A stretch of 64,000 nt of DNA from Flavobacteriales bacterium (GTDB lineage: Bacteria > Bacteroidota > Bacteroidia > Flavobacteriales_D > Parvicellaceae): assembly GCA_025210295.1 (NCBI GenBank), contig JAOASC010000047.1, positions 62,001-126,000 of the forward strand, read 5' to 3'. Both the position numbers and the translations under genes were made by a program. The notes beneath the pieces are model-generated. The model was given only the letters and a program-made list of their open reading frames with translations, searched no databases and was not told where the DNA came from. Shown one piece after another: positions 18,211 to 27,126 of this stretch (within the stretch, counting starts at the first letter, position 1; each line of letters opens with the position of its first letter).

Positions 18211-20265
18211 TTACTCTACTACCAACAGCTCTTTTACCCCATTTATTTGAAGAAAATACATCCCTTTAGCTAAAGAAGCTATAGCTATAGTTAAATGGCT
18301 GTAATCTCCTTGAAAACTTTGGTTAAAAACCTTTTTACCCGATACTTCATAAATTTCAACTTTGGGATGATGTTGAATACGATTAAAATCGATCTGTATC
18401 TGCCCATGAGTTGGGTTAGGATAAATATTCATCGAAAAGTTTATTTGCTCTTCAAGTCCTACTTGAGCTGGATCATAAAGGTTGATATTATCTATATAAA
18501 CATCATTTCCTCCCCCAGCTGTAAACTCAAACTTTACCATAAATTCCCCAGTATAATAGGTCGATGTAATATTGTTGATGATTACATTTTCCCAGTCGTT
18601 TTCTGTAGGTATAAATTCCGTAGGCACTACAGCTGGTACTGTTGCTATATTAGCTGAGGAGATTGTTTTTCGAGCCACCCAATTTACACCACAATTCTTA
18701 CTAATATAAACCCTCATTTTATCCGTATTAGTAGCATCAGTTTTAGCAAAAGCATAATCAAAGCTTAAAACCAAATCATTGGCATGTGTTAGGTCAATTG
18801 GTTTGGAATAGAAGTTGGACTTACGACCAGAAACGTCATCTATATTGGAGAGCATTACACTTCTATTACTATTTTTCCCAACAGATGTGCTTATCTCCCA
18901 AGAATCATCAACAGGATCTGTAAACCAATGTGACCCCTCAATTTCATTTTCCCATTCAAATCCTTCTACCAATGCATTTCGTTCCCCTGGCGAAGCAAAA
19001 ACCTCAATAAAATTCGTTTTAACGATACTATCGCTATGGGTTCCATTGTCCACGACCAACTTAACTTCATATCTACCAGGGGTGGTGTAATTGACCTCCA
19101 CAACAGAATCATTAGAGGTATTGGGAATTCCTCCTTCAAAAGACCATGTATAAGCGCTAATATTATCTGGAGCTACAGCTGTAAAAGAGACTGTTTCTCC
19201 TGCACAAAACTGACGTTGATTAGCATCTATATCAACACTACAAATAGTCGTATTACCATCTATTCCAGTGGCGATTAAATTACTGGGAGACCAAAGGTTA
19301 TTTCTATGAGCTACAGTAGAGTTCAATGCTGCATGCATTCTTAATTTTTGTCCTTCTGTAAACATACTATTCAAATAAGTGTACTCCATAAAGTTCTGCA
19401 TATTATCTAACGATCCACAGGTAGAAGTATTAAGGTTTTGTCCAGAATTCCCTATGGTATTTGGAGTATCAGTTACTCCATCATCAAAAGCGCAATTTCC
19501 AGCGTCACCAACAGGTAAATAAGGATAATTAGGAACATTATTTCCTCCCCAAACATGTTGTAAGTTTAAATAATGTCCTACTTCATGAACAATCACCCTA
19601 GAACGTAGAGTATTTCCTGTACCAATATCCCCCAAATAGGAATGTTGTAAAACTATCCCATCCCATTCTGGAATTGTATCAGCTGCAGACGGGACTAAAG
19701 CATGACCTGCTAAACTAGCAGCTTCAGCGGTGATATATATGTTCAAATACTTGGCAGGATCCCAATGCACAATGTCTTTAACGTTATGAAATCCCGAATA
19801 AGTGCTAGAATCTACATTTCGAGTTATTCCATTCGTACAATTCCCATCAGGATCTAATTGTGCCAACTTAAAAGCAATTTGACAATCAACAGCAATTTCC
19901 TTAAAGGGAGAAATCAATAACGCAGTATCTGGATTTCTCATTTGAAACCCTTCATTTAATACTCTTAAACCATCTAACACCTGAGCATTTGAAACATACT
20001 CATCTCCATAATTATGTATAATATGAAAAACAACAGGTATTGTGTATAAAATTCCACTTTTGTTGTGCTGATGACTTTGTGCTTGTTGGATAAATTGCTG
20101 GGTAAACTGTTCTAGTTCTTGATGTGTGTTGATTATTTTTTGATGTATTCCTGGATATTGATGATACAATTCTTGATGCATTTCATCTGTTCCACATTGA
20201 TGGTTTTGAGCTAAATTTTCTACCAATAAGAACATCGTCAACAGCAATAATACCAGACTTTTCAT
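18211..20265 (-). CDS. M43-family (pappalysin-like) metalloprotease with PKD domain and T9SS signal
   Basis: Secreted zinc protease. Signal peptide residues 1-20 (VENLAQ), then the CGTDEMH start typical of Bacteroidota M43 enzymes. The zinc site is HEVGHYLNLQH (His227, Glu228, His231, His237), with the Met-turn in QNFMEYTYLNSMF. Residues ~340-420 form a PKD domain (SFTAVAPDNISAYTWSFEGG). A beta-sandwich of about 150 residues follows, and the last ~75 residues (MNIYPNPTHGQIQIDF) are a type A T9SS sorting domain, so the enzyme is delivered to the surface or outside. It has its own promoter at 20291-20321. Confidence 0.93.
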   Translation of the reverse strand: MKSLVLLLLTMFLLVENLAQNHQCGTDEMHQELYHQYPGIHQKIINTHQELEQFTQQFIQQAQSHQHNKSGILYTIPVVFHIIHNYGDEYVSNAQVLDGLRVLNEGFQMRNPDTALLISPFKEIAVDCQIAFKLAQLDPDGNCTNGITRNVDSSTYSGFHNVKDIVHWDPAKYLNIYITAEAASLAGHALVPSAADTIPEWDGIVLQHSYLGDIGTGNTLRSRVIVHEVGHYLNLQHVWGGNNVPNYPYLPVGDAGNCAFDDGVTDTPNTIGNSGQNLNTSTCGSLDNMQNFMEYTYLNSMFTEGQKLRMHAALNSTVAHRNNLWSPSNLIATGIDGNTTICSVDIDANQRQFCAGETVSFTAVAPDNISAYTWSFEGGIPNTSNDSVVEVNYTTPGRYEVKLVVDNGTHSDSIVKTNFIEVFASPGERNALVEGFEWENEIEGSHWFTDPVDDSWEISTSVGKNSNRSVMLSNIDDVSGRKSNFYSKPIDLTHANDLVLSFDYAFAKTDATNTDKMRVYISKNCGVNWVARKTISSANIATVPAVVPTEFIPTENDWENVIINNITSTYYTGEFMVKFEFTAGGGNDVYIDNINLYDPAQVGLEEQINFSMNIYPNPTHGQIQIDFNRIQHHPKVEIYEVSGKKVFNQSFQGDYSHLTIAIASLAKGMYFLQINGVKELLVVE

Positions 20266-20290
20266 ATTTTTTAACTTAAAATTAAGAAAA

Positions 20291-20321
20291 CAAAGATAAA
20301 CCTTATTTTAAACTTACTCAA
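20291..20321 (-). promoter_or_regulatory. Promoter of the M43 protease gene
   Basis: Read on the minus strand: TTG at 20321-20319, a 20-base spacer, then TATCTTTG at 20298-20291. This fits the Bacteroidota consensus and puts the transcript start about 20 bases before the ATG at 20265. Confidence 0.6.
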
Positions 20322-20401
20322 TAGTATTAATTATTCTCTCAGTTTCATTTTTTAAATCGCTTTGTAAACCTTATATTCGCGAACCAAAACACACACATAT
20401 C

Positions 20402-22051
20402 ATGTCTGAATCTACTAAAAAACAAAACTTAAAATTCAATAAAAATGAAGATGAGATGAAGCTAAAAGTTTCATCTTTGAGACGAAAAATGTCTAAAATA
20501 GCTTTAGGAGGAGGGGAAAAGAAAATTGAGAAACACCACGCTAAAGGAAAGATGACTGCTCGTGAACGTATCGATGCTTTATTAGATGACGATGCAGAGC
20601 GTATTGAAATTGGAGGTTTTGCAGGTTATGGGATGTATAAAGAATATGGGGGATGCCCATCTGCAGGTGTTGTTGTTGTTATGGGGTATGTTTCTGGAAA
20701 ACAATGTATCGTTGTAGCCAACGATGCTACAGTAAAAGCTGGTGCTTGGTTTCCGATTACAGGAAAGAAGAATTTAAGAGCTCAAGAAATTGCCATTGAA
20801 AACAAGCTTCCTATCATCTACCTAGTTGATAGTGCTGGCGTATTTTTGCCGATGCAAGATGAAATTTTTCCTGACAAAGAAAATTTTGGAAGAATCTTTA
20901 GAAATAATGCCGTAATGAGTAGTCTTGGTATTACTCAAATAGCTGCTGTAATGGGAAGCTGCGTTGCTGGTGGAGCTTATTTACCTATTATGAGTGATGA
21001 ATCTCTTATTGTTGATAAAACAGGAAGTATTTTCTTAGCTGGTTCTTACCTTGTAAAAGCCGCAATCGGTGAAAATATCGATAATGAAACTTTAGGAGGA
21101 GCGACAACACATACAGAAATTAGTGGTGTTTGTGATTATAAGAGTCCTGATGATGCTACTTGCTTAAAAACCATTAGAGACATTATGGACAAAGTTGGTT
21201 CTACAGAAAAGGCTGGTTTTGACCGTAAAAAGGCTGTAAAACCAAAATTAGATGAGCAAGAGATCTACGGTATTTTTCCAGAAGATCGTAACACACCTTA
21301 TAAAACGCTCTCTATCATTGAACGTTTGGTTGATAATTCTGAATTTACAGAATATAAAGAAGGCTATGGACAAACAATTATTTGTGGTTATGCCAGAATT
21401 GATGGTTGGGCTGTAGGAATTGTTGCTAACAACCGTGAAGTCATTAAAAGTAAAAAAGGAGAAGTTCAATTTGGAGGTGTTATCTATAGCGATAGTGCTG
21501 ATAAAGCTGCTCGTTTTATTATGAACTGTAACCAAAAGAAAATTCCTCTAGTCTTTTTACAAGATGTAAGTGGATTTATGGTGGGTTCTCGTTCTGAACA
21601 TGGTGGAATTATTAAAGATGGAGCTAAACTTGTTAATGCAATGTCTAACTCTGTTGTTCCTAAATTTACGGTTATTTTAGGAAATTCTTATGGAGCAGGA
21701 AACTATGCAATGTGTGGAAAAGCTTATGATCCTCGTTTGATTGTTGGATGGCCAACAGCTCAAGTCGCTGTAATGGGTGGAGCACAAGCTGCTAAAGTTT
21801 TACTACAGATAGAAGTAGCTAGTAAAAAAGCCAAAGGTGAAGAATTATCTGAAAAGGAAGAGGCTGAGTTGTTCAATAAAGTGAAAGCTAAATACGACGA
21901 ACAAACAACGCCTCTATATGCAGCTTCTAGAATTTGGTTAGATGATATTATCGACCCACTTGATACACGTAAATGGGTGTCAATGGGAATAGAAGCAGCC
22001 AACAACGCTCCTATTGAAAAGCCATACAATGTTGGGGTTATTCAAACTTGA
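20402..22051 (+). CDS. Acyl-CoA carboxylase carboxyltransferase (beta) subunit
   Basis: Biotin-dependent carboxyltransferase of the crotonase fold, 549 aa, transferring CO2 from biotin to an acyl-CoA. The N-terminal half has GKMTARERIDALLD and GGCPSAGVVVVMGYVSGK; oxyanion-hole glycines are in MGSCVAGGAYLP and GNSYGAGNYAMCGKAYDP. The last motif and WPTAQVAVMGG resemble methylcrotonyl-CoA carboxylase more than propionyl-CoA carboxylase, which would place it in leucine breakdown, but this is not certain. No biotin carboxylase subunit gene is in the window. It stands alone, ending at a bidirectional terminator. Confidence 0.92.
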   Translation: MSESTKKQNLKFNKNEDEMKLKVSSLRRKMSKIALGGGEKKIEKHHAKGKMTARERIDALLDDDAERIEIGGFAGYGMYKEYGGCPSAGVVVVMGYVSGKQCIVVANDATVKAGAWFPITGKKNLRAQEIAIENKLPIIYLVDSAGVFLPMQDEIFPDKENFGRIFRNNAVMSSLGITQIAAVMGSCVAGGAYLPIMSDESLIVDKTGSIFLAGSYLVKAAIGENIDNETLGGATTHTEISGVCDYKSPDDATCLKTIRDIMDKVGSTEKAGFDRKKAVKPKLDEQEIYGIFPEDRNTPYKTLSIIERLVDNSEFTEYKEGYGQTIICGYARIDGWAVGIVANNREVIKSKKGEVQFGGVIYSDSADKAARFIMNCNQKKIPLVFLQDVSGFMVGSRSEHGGIIKDGAKLVNAMSNSVVPKFTVILGNSYGAGNYAMCGKAYDPRLIVGWPTAQVAVMGGAQAAKVLLQIEVASKKAKGEELSEKEEAELFNKVKAKYDEQTTPLYAASRIWLDDIIDPLDTRKWVSMGIEAANNAPIEKPYNVGVIQT

Positions 22052-22075
22052 TTCAATAAAAGAAGTTAAAAGTAT

Positions 22076-22109
22076 AAAAAAGCGAATAAAATGATTTATT
22101 CGCTTTTTG
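22076..22109. terminator. Bidirectional terminator between convergent genes
   Basis: Perfect 14-base arms (AAAAAGCGAATAAA / TTTATTCGCTTTTT) with a 4-base loop ATGA, and T/A tracts on both sides. It ends the carboxyltransferase gene and contains the stop codon of the minus-strand lipoprotein gene (22096-22098). Confidence 0.85.
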
Positions 22110-22722
22110 TTTGGGTATAAACTTCTACTCTATTTTCAATTGCTTTCAACCTGTCTAATATCGTTTTAAGCTGTAAAGTATCTGGCTTTTCATTGACCTG
22201 ATAGTTTTGAATCATTGGTAGAGTAACTACTAACTTTAATAATTGAACCTGATTTTCAAGACGCTCCTTTTCCAAAGCTATTTGATCATTCAAATACAAT
22301 AAATCTTCTTTGGAAGAACAATACGTTACTTCCGCTTCTTGAAATAGCTCCTTTATTGAATTCCTCAAAGTAGTATCCGAAATTTCAGCAATATAACGAT
22401 TTGCCGTATTCCAATATTCCTCATTAATTCGAATATACTTATTATAATCAGCCAAACTGTCTACATAATATTGGTGAACTTCATCAATTGATTCCTGAAT
22501 AGCACCTACCTCAACATTTTTTTCTACAGCTTCATTATACAATCGCTCTACAATATTTTCATAATCTCTCTTATAGCTAGATGAAAAACCAAAATCAGAT
22601 TGGTCTTCAATTGCCTCTGGAGTTTCACGTTCTAATTCTGCTGGGGTTTGCCGCTGCTGGTTGCAGCTTAACATCCCCATAGCCAAAAGCAATGGTATAA
22701 CCTTTCTTTTCATACTACTCAT
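22096..22722 (-). CDS. Putative lipoprotein, helical, 208 aa
   Basis: Function unknown. The N-terminus (MKRKVIPLLLAMGMLSC) is a lipoprotein signal; the mature part is almost entirely alpha-helical and charged, with coiled-coil-like stretches (residues ~40-200). The start at 22722 overlaps the YwbE gene by 8 bases; the ATG at 22713 (one base after the YwbE stop) would keep the same signal. It is the last gene of the long minus-strand series. The stop codon lies inside a terminator hairpin. Confidence 0.6.
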   Translation of the reverse strand: MSSMKRKVIPLLLAMGMLSCNQQRQTPAELERETPEAIEDQSDFGFSSSYKRDYENIVERLYNEAVEKNVEVGAIQESIDEVHQYYVDSLADYNKYIRINEEYWNTANRYIAEISDTTLRNSIKELFQEAEVTYCSSKEDLLYLNDQIALEKERLENQVQLLKLVVTLPMIQNYQVNEKPDTLQLKTILDRLKAIENRVEVYTQTKSE

Positions 22723-22939
22723 AAATTTCGTTATCTATTACAGTTTGAACACGTCCCACTTCTCCTGTTTCTAAACGGACTTTTATTCCTCTTGTATGCT
22801 TCGGTGATTTGGTTAAAAGCTTTTCTACAATCCCCTCTGTTAATTCTCCTGAACGTTGGTGTTGTTTTTGGACAATTTCAACAACATAACCTATTTTTAT
22901 ATTAGCTCTAATTGTTCCGTCTTGTTCGTTTGATTTCAT
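22715..22939 (-). CDS. YwbE-family protein (DUF2196)
   Basis: Small 74-aa protein with the family pattern KIGYVVEIVQKQHQRSGELTEGIVEKLLTKSPKHTRGIKVRLETGEVGRVQ, a small beta-barrel-like domain of unknown function related to Bacillus YwbE. It is full length. It sits between a membrane protein gene (22 bases upstream) and the lipoprotein gene that overlaps its stop. Confidence 0.88.
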   Translation of the reverse strand: MKSNEQDGTIRANIKIGYVVEIVQKQHQRSGELTEGIVEKLLTKSPKHTRGIKVRLETGEVGRVQTVIDNEIYE

Positions 22940-22961
22940 ATTTTTTGATGTTTATAATTCT

Positions 22962-23450
22962 CTATTTTCTTATCCATTCTTCTTTTTGTATTGTTATTGT
23001 ATCGCATATCGTAGATTTAATAAAAAATGGAGTAAACGGTTCTATCTTATCTATTGTTATAGAAGCTGGAGAACTATCAGTTGCACCACATCCAAAACTA
23101 CGTTTTGCAATTATAATATTCTTATTTTCTTTATTTATAAAAAGTACTTTATCTATACTGTGTTTGCACATATTAGAAAACACCATAAACAGAGAGAAAT
23201 AAAATGTCACTACTAAAATAATCAGAATAAAGCTAGCTCCTAAAATCCAAGTAATTAAACTTTCACTTATTGACAACAATGATATAATAAACAAAGTTAA
23301 AGCAAATGGAACTGAATAATAAACAAACATCATATAGATTAATTCATAATCATCCTTTGCTATTTCTAAATCAAAAAAATATACAAGAGTTATTATTACA
23401 CACCAGAAAACAATAATAAAAAACCCAAAAACATTTATTTTTTTACACAT
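22962..23450 (-). CDS. Hypothetical membrane protein, 162 aa
   Basis: Not recognised. Three hydrophobic segments (about residues 8-27, 42-60 and 66-92) are followed by a soluble 65-residue tail with FGCGATDSSPAS. The ATG begins one base after the TAG stop of the broken COQ4-like gene (TAGTATG), which implies the two were translated from one message. Its own coding sequence is intact. Confidence 0.55.
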   Translation of the reverse strand: MCKKINVFGFFIIVFWCVIITLVYFFDLEIAKDDYELIYMMFVYYSVPFALTLFIISLLSISESLITWILGASFILIILVVTFYFSLFMVFSNMCKHSIDKVLFINKENKNIIIAKRSFGCGATDSSPASITIDKIEPFTPFFIKSTICDTITIQKEEWIRK

Positions 23451-23451
23451 A

Positions 23452-23925
23452 CTACACCTTGAATATTTTAGAGAAACTCAATTTCACTTCACTAAACTCT
23501 TCCCTCAAATACGCTTTACTGACCTTATCGTAAAAACGGGGCAACTTTTTGCCAATAAAAAAAGAGTTTCGATAATACCGATAGTTTTCGGGGAGAATTA
23601 CAATTCCCAAAAAGAGCACCATATACAGGTAAAGGCTACGTTTCCCATTTCCAAATAATAAAAATTGTAACGCAACTTCTTCTTTTACTGATACACCATA
23701 ATCGCATAATACATGGAAAACATCGTGCGTCTCATGTTTGGGTAAAAATTCAAACCCATTGGAATGGAGAAACTACCCAACTTGATACCCTAAAGAATGG
23801 GGTGGATATTTTAATAAATCCGCTGAACTTAATCCCCAAGCCTTTCGCCTTCGTTTAAAAATTTTAGCATAAGGAACTGCACTCTTTTGAAATAAAAAAT
23901 GACACAATTTTTCTCGATTATTCAT
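23452..23925 (-). pseudogene. COQ4-like gene interrupted by one in-frame amber codon
   Basis: Reading the minus strand from ATG 23925 gives 157 codons in one frame to a stop at 23452-23454, broken only by TAG at codon 51 (23773-23775). Both halves are protein-like: the N-terminal part ends HSLGYQVG, and the second holds THDVFHVLCDYGVSVKEEVALQFLLFGNGKRS, the HDxxHxL region of COQ4-type proteins. COQ4 acts in ubiquinone synthesis elsewhere; its role in menaquinone-using Bacteroidota is unclear. One C-to-T change (CAG to TAG, Gln) could explain the stop. No frameshift or deletion is visible, so the lesion is recent or a sequencing error. Confidence 0.8.
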
Positions 23926-23931
23926 AGTTTG

Positions 23932-23971
23932 GTCAATTAGATAATTAGCGAATTAGATGATTAGATGATGA
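23932..23971. repeat. Degenerate 8-bp tandem repeat, five units
   Basis: Five consecutive octamers, GTCAATTA, GATAATTA, GCGAATTA, GATGATTA and GATGATGA, in strict 8-base phase. The array overlaps the 3' end of the DUF1361 gene and supplies its stop codon. The same octamer family occurs at 60786-60857. Confidence 0.75.
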
Positions 23972-24662
23972 AGTATTCTTCTCTGGCAACAGACGAACTT
24001 TGTTTGTCTTTCCTTAACAGTTTAATCGTCCAATATATCATATTGAGTAACACTCCAAACAACAAGGTCATGCCCCATGTTCTAGGATGGTCAAATGGAT
24101 GTATAAAACGATTGGAGATATCATAGAGTAAACCTTGGGGATTATTGAGTACATCCCAACTGTTCCAACGTAAATAACGCCCCAAATAAATTCCAAATGA
24201 AGCGACGAATAAAATTAATGAGCTAAAAATTCCGATTTGTTTATTCGATAAATAACTTCGATACAAATCTTCAATTTTTAATAGACTTAAAAAACCCAAC
24301 AGTAACCCTGTCCATGCATAGGAAATAATTAAAATTAAATCAAACCACTTTGGGAAATCAGTAATCAGTCTTAAATGAAATAAATCGGTAAGAATATATG
24401 GAGCATTGGGAAAAAAGAGTAGCCAAATGATGGATACTCCTATAATCTTAAACAATTGCACACGACTTTTTGATTGAGAAGAGATCAATAAAGTGATGCT
24501 ATACGGTACTGCTGCTAAAAACAAGTTCCAAACTAAAAACAGGAAATAAAATGAGCCAGAAAGGTAAACTCTAAGTATGGAAAGTAGCAGACAGAAACCT
24601 GTCATAAGTGCTAAAAGAACATGTACTTTATAATCGGATAAATTAGCTTGTAAATTTTTCAT
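23961..24662 (-). CDS. DUF1361 membrane protein
   Basis: Polytopic membrane protein (about seven segments) of unknown function. Family features: FLFLVWNLFLAAVPY (about 38-52), LLFFPNAPYILTDLFHL (~82-98) and GRYLRWNSWDVLNNPQGLLYDI (~160-182), then HPFDHPRTWG. 233 aa is a usual length. The start overlaps the DgkA stop by 4 bases. The final codons, encoding EYFII, and the stop lie in the octamer repeat, so the C-terminus may have been altered by repeat growth. Confidence 0.88.
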   Translation of the reverse strand: MKNLQANLSDYKVHVLLALMTGFCLLLSILRVYLSGSFYFLFLVWNLFLAAVPYSITLLISSQSKSRVQLFKIIGVSIIWLLFFPNAPYILTDLFHLRLITDFPKWFDLILIISYAWTGLLLGFLSLLKIEDLYRSYLSNKQIGIFSSLILFVASFGIYLGRYLRWNSWDVLNNPQGLLYDISNRFIHPFDHPRTWGMTLLFGVLLNMIYWTIKLLRKDKQSSSVAREEYFII

Positions 24663-25018
24663 AAAATAAGTGTTAAAATTTTAGGTATAAATATGATGCT
24701 TCCTATACAAGCTGCTGCTATTGCGATAACCAACACAGCACCAGCCATAGTATCTTTCACTTTTTTGATCGATGAACTATAATTTTTAGTGACTTCATTA
24801 GCTAATGTTTCTATTGCTGTGTTTGTTAACTCAGCTGTAAGCACTAATCCAATGAGAAGGATAACGATTCCCCACTCTATTATAGATATTGACAATAGTA
24901 TTCCTAGTATTAATACCAAAAGACCTGCAACTGTATGAATCTTAAAATTAGGCTCTGATTGATAAGTATTTTTTACCCCTTCAATAGCATAACCCAGACT
25001 TTTTATAAATCGTTTCAT
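24659..25018 (-). CDS. dgkA: DgkA-type diacylglycerol/undecaprenol kinase
   Basis: Small integral membrane lipid kinase, 119 aa. The N-terminal amphipathic segment (FIKSLGYAIEGVKNTYQSEPNFKIH) is followed by three membrane helices. The active-site pattern is ELTNTAIETLANEV with its Glu residues, and KVKDTMAGAVLV. It phosphorylates diacylglycerol or undecaprenol in the inner membrane; which one cannot be told from sequence. Flanked by a membrane protein (4-base gap) and DUF1361 (4-base overlap), so part of a tight operon. Confidence 0.92.
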   Translation of the reverse strand: MKRFIKSLGYAIEGVKNTYQSEPNFKIHTVAGLLVLILGILLSISIIEWGIVILLIGLVLTAELTNTAIETLANEVTKNYSSSIKKVKDTMAGAVLVIAIAAACIGSIIFIPKILTLIL

Positions 25019-25022
25019 AGGT

Positions 25023-25631
25023 TTAATTTTCTTTGGTGATGGTAAAATCCCTATGAATTACAATTTGCTTACAATTACCATATGGGAGACTTGAAAATGG
25101 TATTGTTTTTTCTTTTCCTTCAGCATTGAAAGTCAAAGTCAACCCTTGGTTATTTTGATATGGTTCAAAGGTTATAAAATCGTAATAATGCTTTAAATAC
25201 AGAACTTCTGCATCATGATTATCGATTGTTTGAGTAACTATTAACTCATTATTCATTAAAACAGAACAATGTAGATCTTGAATTCCTGTTTCGTTCCTAA
25301 TTTTTAGAAAAAACATTCCCGCTACCGATTTTTGCCAATCTAGGACTATTGCAACAGAGGGAATATTGATTAAGATCACTAGTAATGTAATAAGCATGCT
25401 TTTATGGAGGTTTCTTCGATTTAGAATAACATATAACAGCAGTAATATTAGTCCTCCTATTGCGACATAAAAACAAATAATCATCCACATAAAACCTACC
25501 ATTTCTAAGCGGTAAAAATCACTTGCATTGCTATATCTGCCAATGAGCCAAGTAAAAAAAATGCCCCAACCTCCTAAAAAAGGTATTGCTCCTGTTAAAA
25601 AACTGATTTTTAATAAAATTTTTGCTTTCAT
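25023..25631 (-). CDS. Hypothetical membrane protein, 202 aa
   Basis: Not recognised. Three membrane segments (about 8-30, 46-67, 78-97) are followed by a soluble C-terminal domain of about 100 residues with beta character and a single Cys pair (DLHCSV, YGNCKQ) suitable for a disulfide on the outer face. It lies 13 bases after the radical SAM gene and 4 bases before dgkA, so it is likely translated with both. Confidence 0.55.
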   Translation of the reverse strand: MKAKILLKISFLTGAIPFLGGWGIFFTWLIGRYSNASDFYRLEMVGFMWMIICFYVAIGGLILLLLYVILNRRNLHKSMLITLLVILINIPSVAIVLDWQKSVAGMFFLKIRNETGIQDLHCSVLMNNELIVTQTIDNHDAEVLYLKHYYDFITFEPYQNNQGLTLTFNAEGKEKTIPFSSLPYGNCKQIVIHRDFTITKEN

Positions 25632-25644
25632 AATGTATTTTGAT

Positions 25645-27105
25645 TTAGTGGGTTTTCCAGAAGTCTTTTAAGGCTACTGGGGTCTTTGTTCGTTTATTGA
25701 CAAAAAAGAATTGAATCAACTCAAAGAACCATACTCTTTTTCCAATATTATTATACCAAAACATAGCTTTTCTTAATCTTCTATCTTTATGAAACAACCA
25801 TCTTTTTATTGCTTTTGGTCGCATTTGCATAATGACTTCTATCAACTTAACTAATATGATAACTACCCAAGGTTTAAGTTTGGGAGTTTCTATAATTTGA
25901 TGTTTATAATCCCAGTAGCTTTGATCCAATTGAATGACATTCTTCTCTTCTACTTCTTTGAAGTATGGTGTCCATTTATGGGGTGTTACATATAAAAGCT
26001 GAACCTGATCGGGGTCGTATGCTAACAATTGTTTTAAACTATTATAAAAATCTTTGAAAGTTTCTTCTCCAAAACCAACAACATAGGTTGCCATAGAAAG
26101 AATATTATGCTTCCTCAATAATTCTATAGCCTTTTTATCTTTTACTTTTGAACCAGCTTTCTTTATTTTTTCGAGAACAAGCTCATCATAATTTTCAATA
26201 CCTAACAGAAAACGTTCGAAACCAGCTTTTTTATATAAATTCAGATGCTTTTCATCTCTAACAATATTATCTGCTCTTATTGACCCTACCAGAATTAAAT
26301 CTAGCTTTTTGTCAATCAAAGCTTCTAAAAATAATTTCCATTCTCGTTTATTCGTTGAAGGGTTTTCATCTGCAAAATTGATGACTTCAACTCCATATTC
26401 CTTATGTAGCATTTCTATTTCATCTGCTAACTTTTGTGGATCTCTATTTCTCCACTTCTTCCAAAAAAAACTCTGCCCACAATAGTTACAAGGATATGGA
26501 CACCCTCTAGAAAATTGTATAACCACAGCTTTCTTCTTTCCCCAATATGTATAATTATACCCAGCCATTAACTCCCAAGCTATTCTATAGTCGTCCAAAC
26601 ATTGTATAATTTTAGCACTCTTAGTTTTTATTACCTCTTGGCTGTCCCTATAGACAATTCCATCTATACAATTCAGATTACTATGGTTAGTTAATGCGTT
26701 TATTAAATCTAAACAAACCTGCTCTCCTTCACCACAGACGATATAATCTATGCAGCTATTCTTATCCATGATTTCTTTCCAATGATAGGTAGGAAAGACA
26801 CCACCTATTATTATGCTAACCTCCTCGATATTTTTTTTCAGTTCTATTGACAACTGGTTGATTATTGGTTGAGCTGAAGTTGAACCTGAATGTCCCATTA
26901 ATATAATATCTGGAGCTTTTTCTTGTGCTAACTTAACAATTGTTGGAAAAGACAAATTACTATAATCAGCATCTAATAATTCAACAGCATAATTAGCATC
27001 AATTAAAGGCCCTGCAATCGATAATAAACCTAAAGGAGGTAAATGCTCTTTTGCCATTCTACTCCCTATTGATTTATGAGGAGGATTGATTATTAATATC
27101 TTCAT
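25645..27105 (-). CDS. B12-binding-domain radical SAM enzyme
   Basis: Residues 1-140 form a cobalamin-binding-type Rossmann domain (KILIINPPHKS, LPPLGLLSIAGPL, DIILMGHSGS, IIIGGVFPTYH), though the canonical DxHxxG motif that coordinates cobalamin from below is not present. The radical SAM core carries the 4Fe-4S site CPYPCNYC near residues 202-209. The BchE/HpnJ-like layout suggests methylation or oxidative change of a lipid or tetrapyrrole. The C-terminus is basic (KRWLFHKDRRLRKAMFW) and may touch the membrane. Its neighbours are membrane proteins and a lipid kinase, which favours a lipid substrate; this is inference. Confidence 0.88.
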   Translation of the reverse strand: MKILIINPPHKSIGSRMAKEHLPPLGLLSIAGPLIDANYAVELLDADYSNLSFPTIVKLAQEKAPDIILMGHSGSTSAQPIINQLSIELKKNIEEVSIIIGGVFPTYHWKEIMDKNSCIDYIVCGEGEQVCLDLINALTNHSNLNCIDGIVYRDSQEVIKTKSAKIIQCLDDYRIAWELMAGYNYTYWGKKKAVVIQFSRGCPYPCNYCGQSFFWKKWRNRDPQKLADEIEMLHKEYGVEVINFADENPSTNKREWKLFLEALIDKKLDLILVGSIRADNIVRDEKHLNLYKKAGFERFLLGIENYDELVLEKIKKAGSKVKDKKAIELLRKHNILSMATYVVGFGEETFKDFYNSLKQLLAYDPDQVQLLYVTPHKWTPYFKEVEEKNVIQLDQSYWDYKHQIIETPKLKPWVVIILVKLIEVIMQMRPKAIKRWLFHKDRRLRKAMFWYNNIGKRVWFFELIQFFFVNKRTKTPVALKDFWKTH

Positions 27106-27126
27106 ATAATTAATCTTATTAATTGT

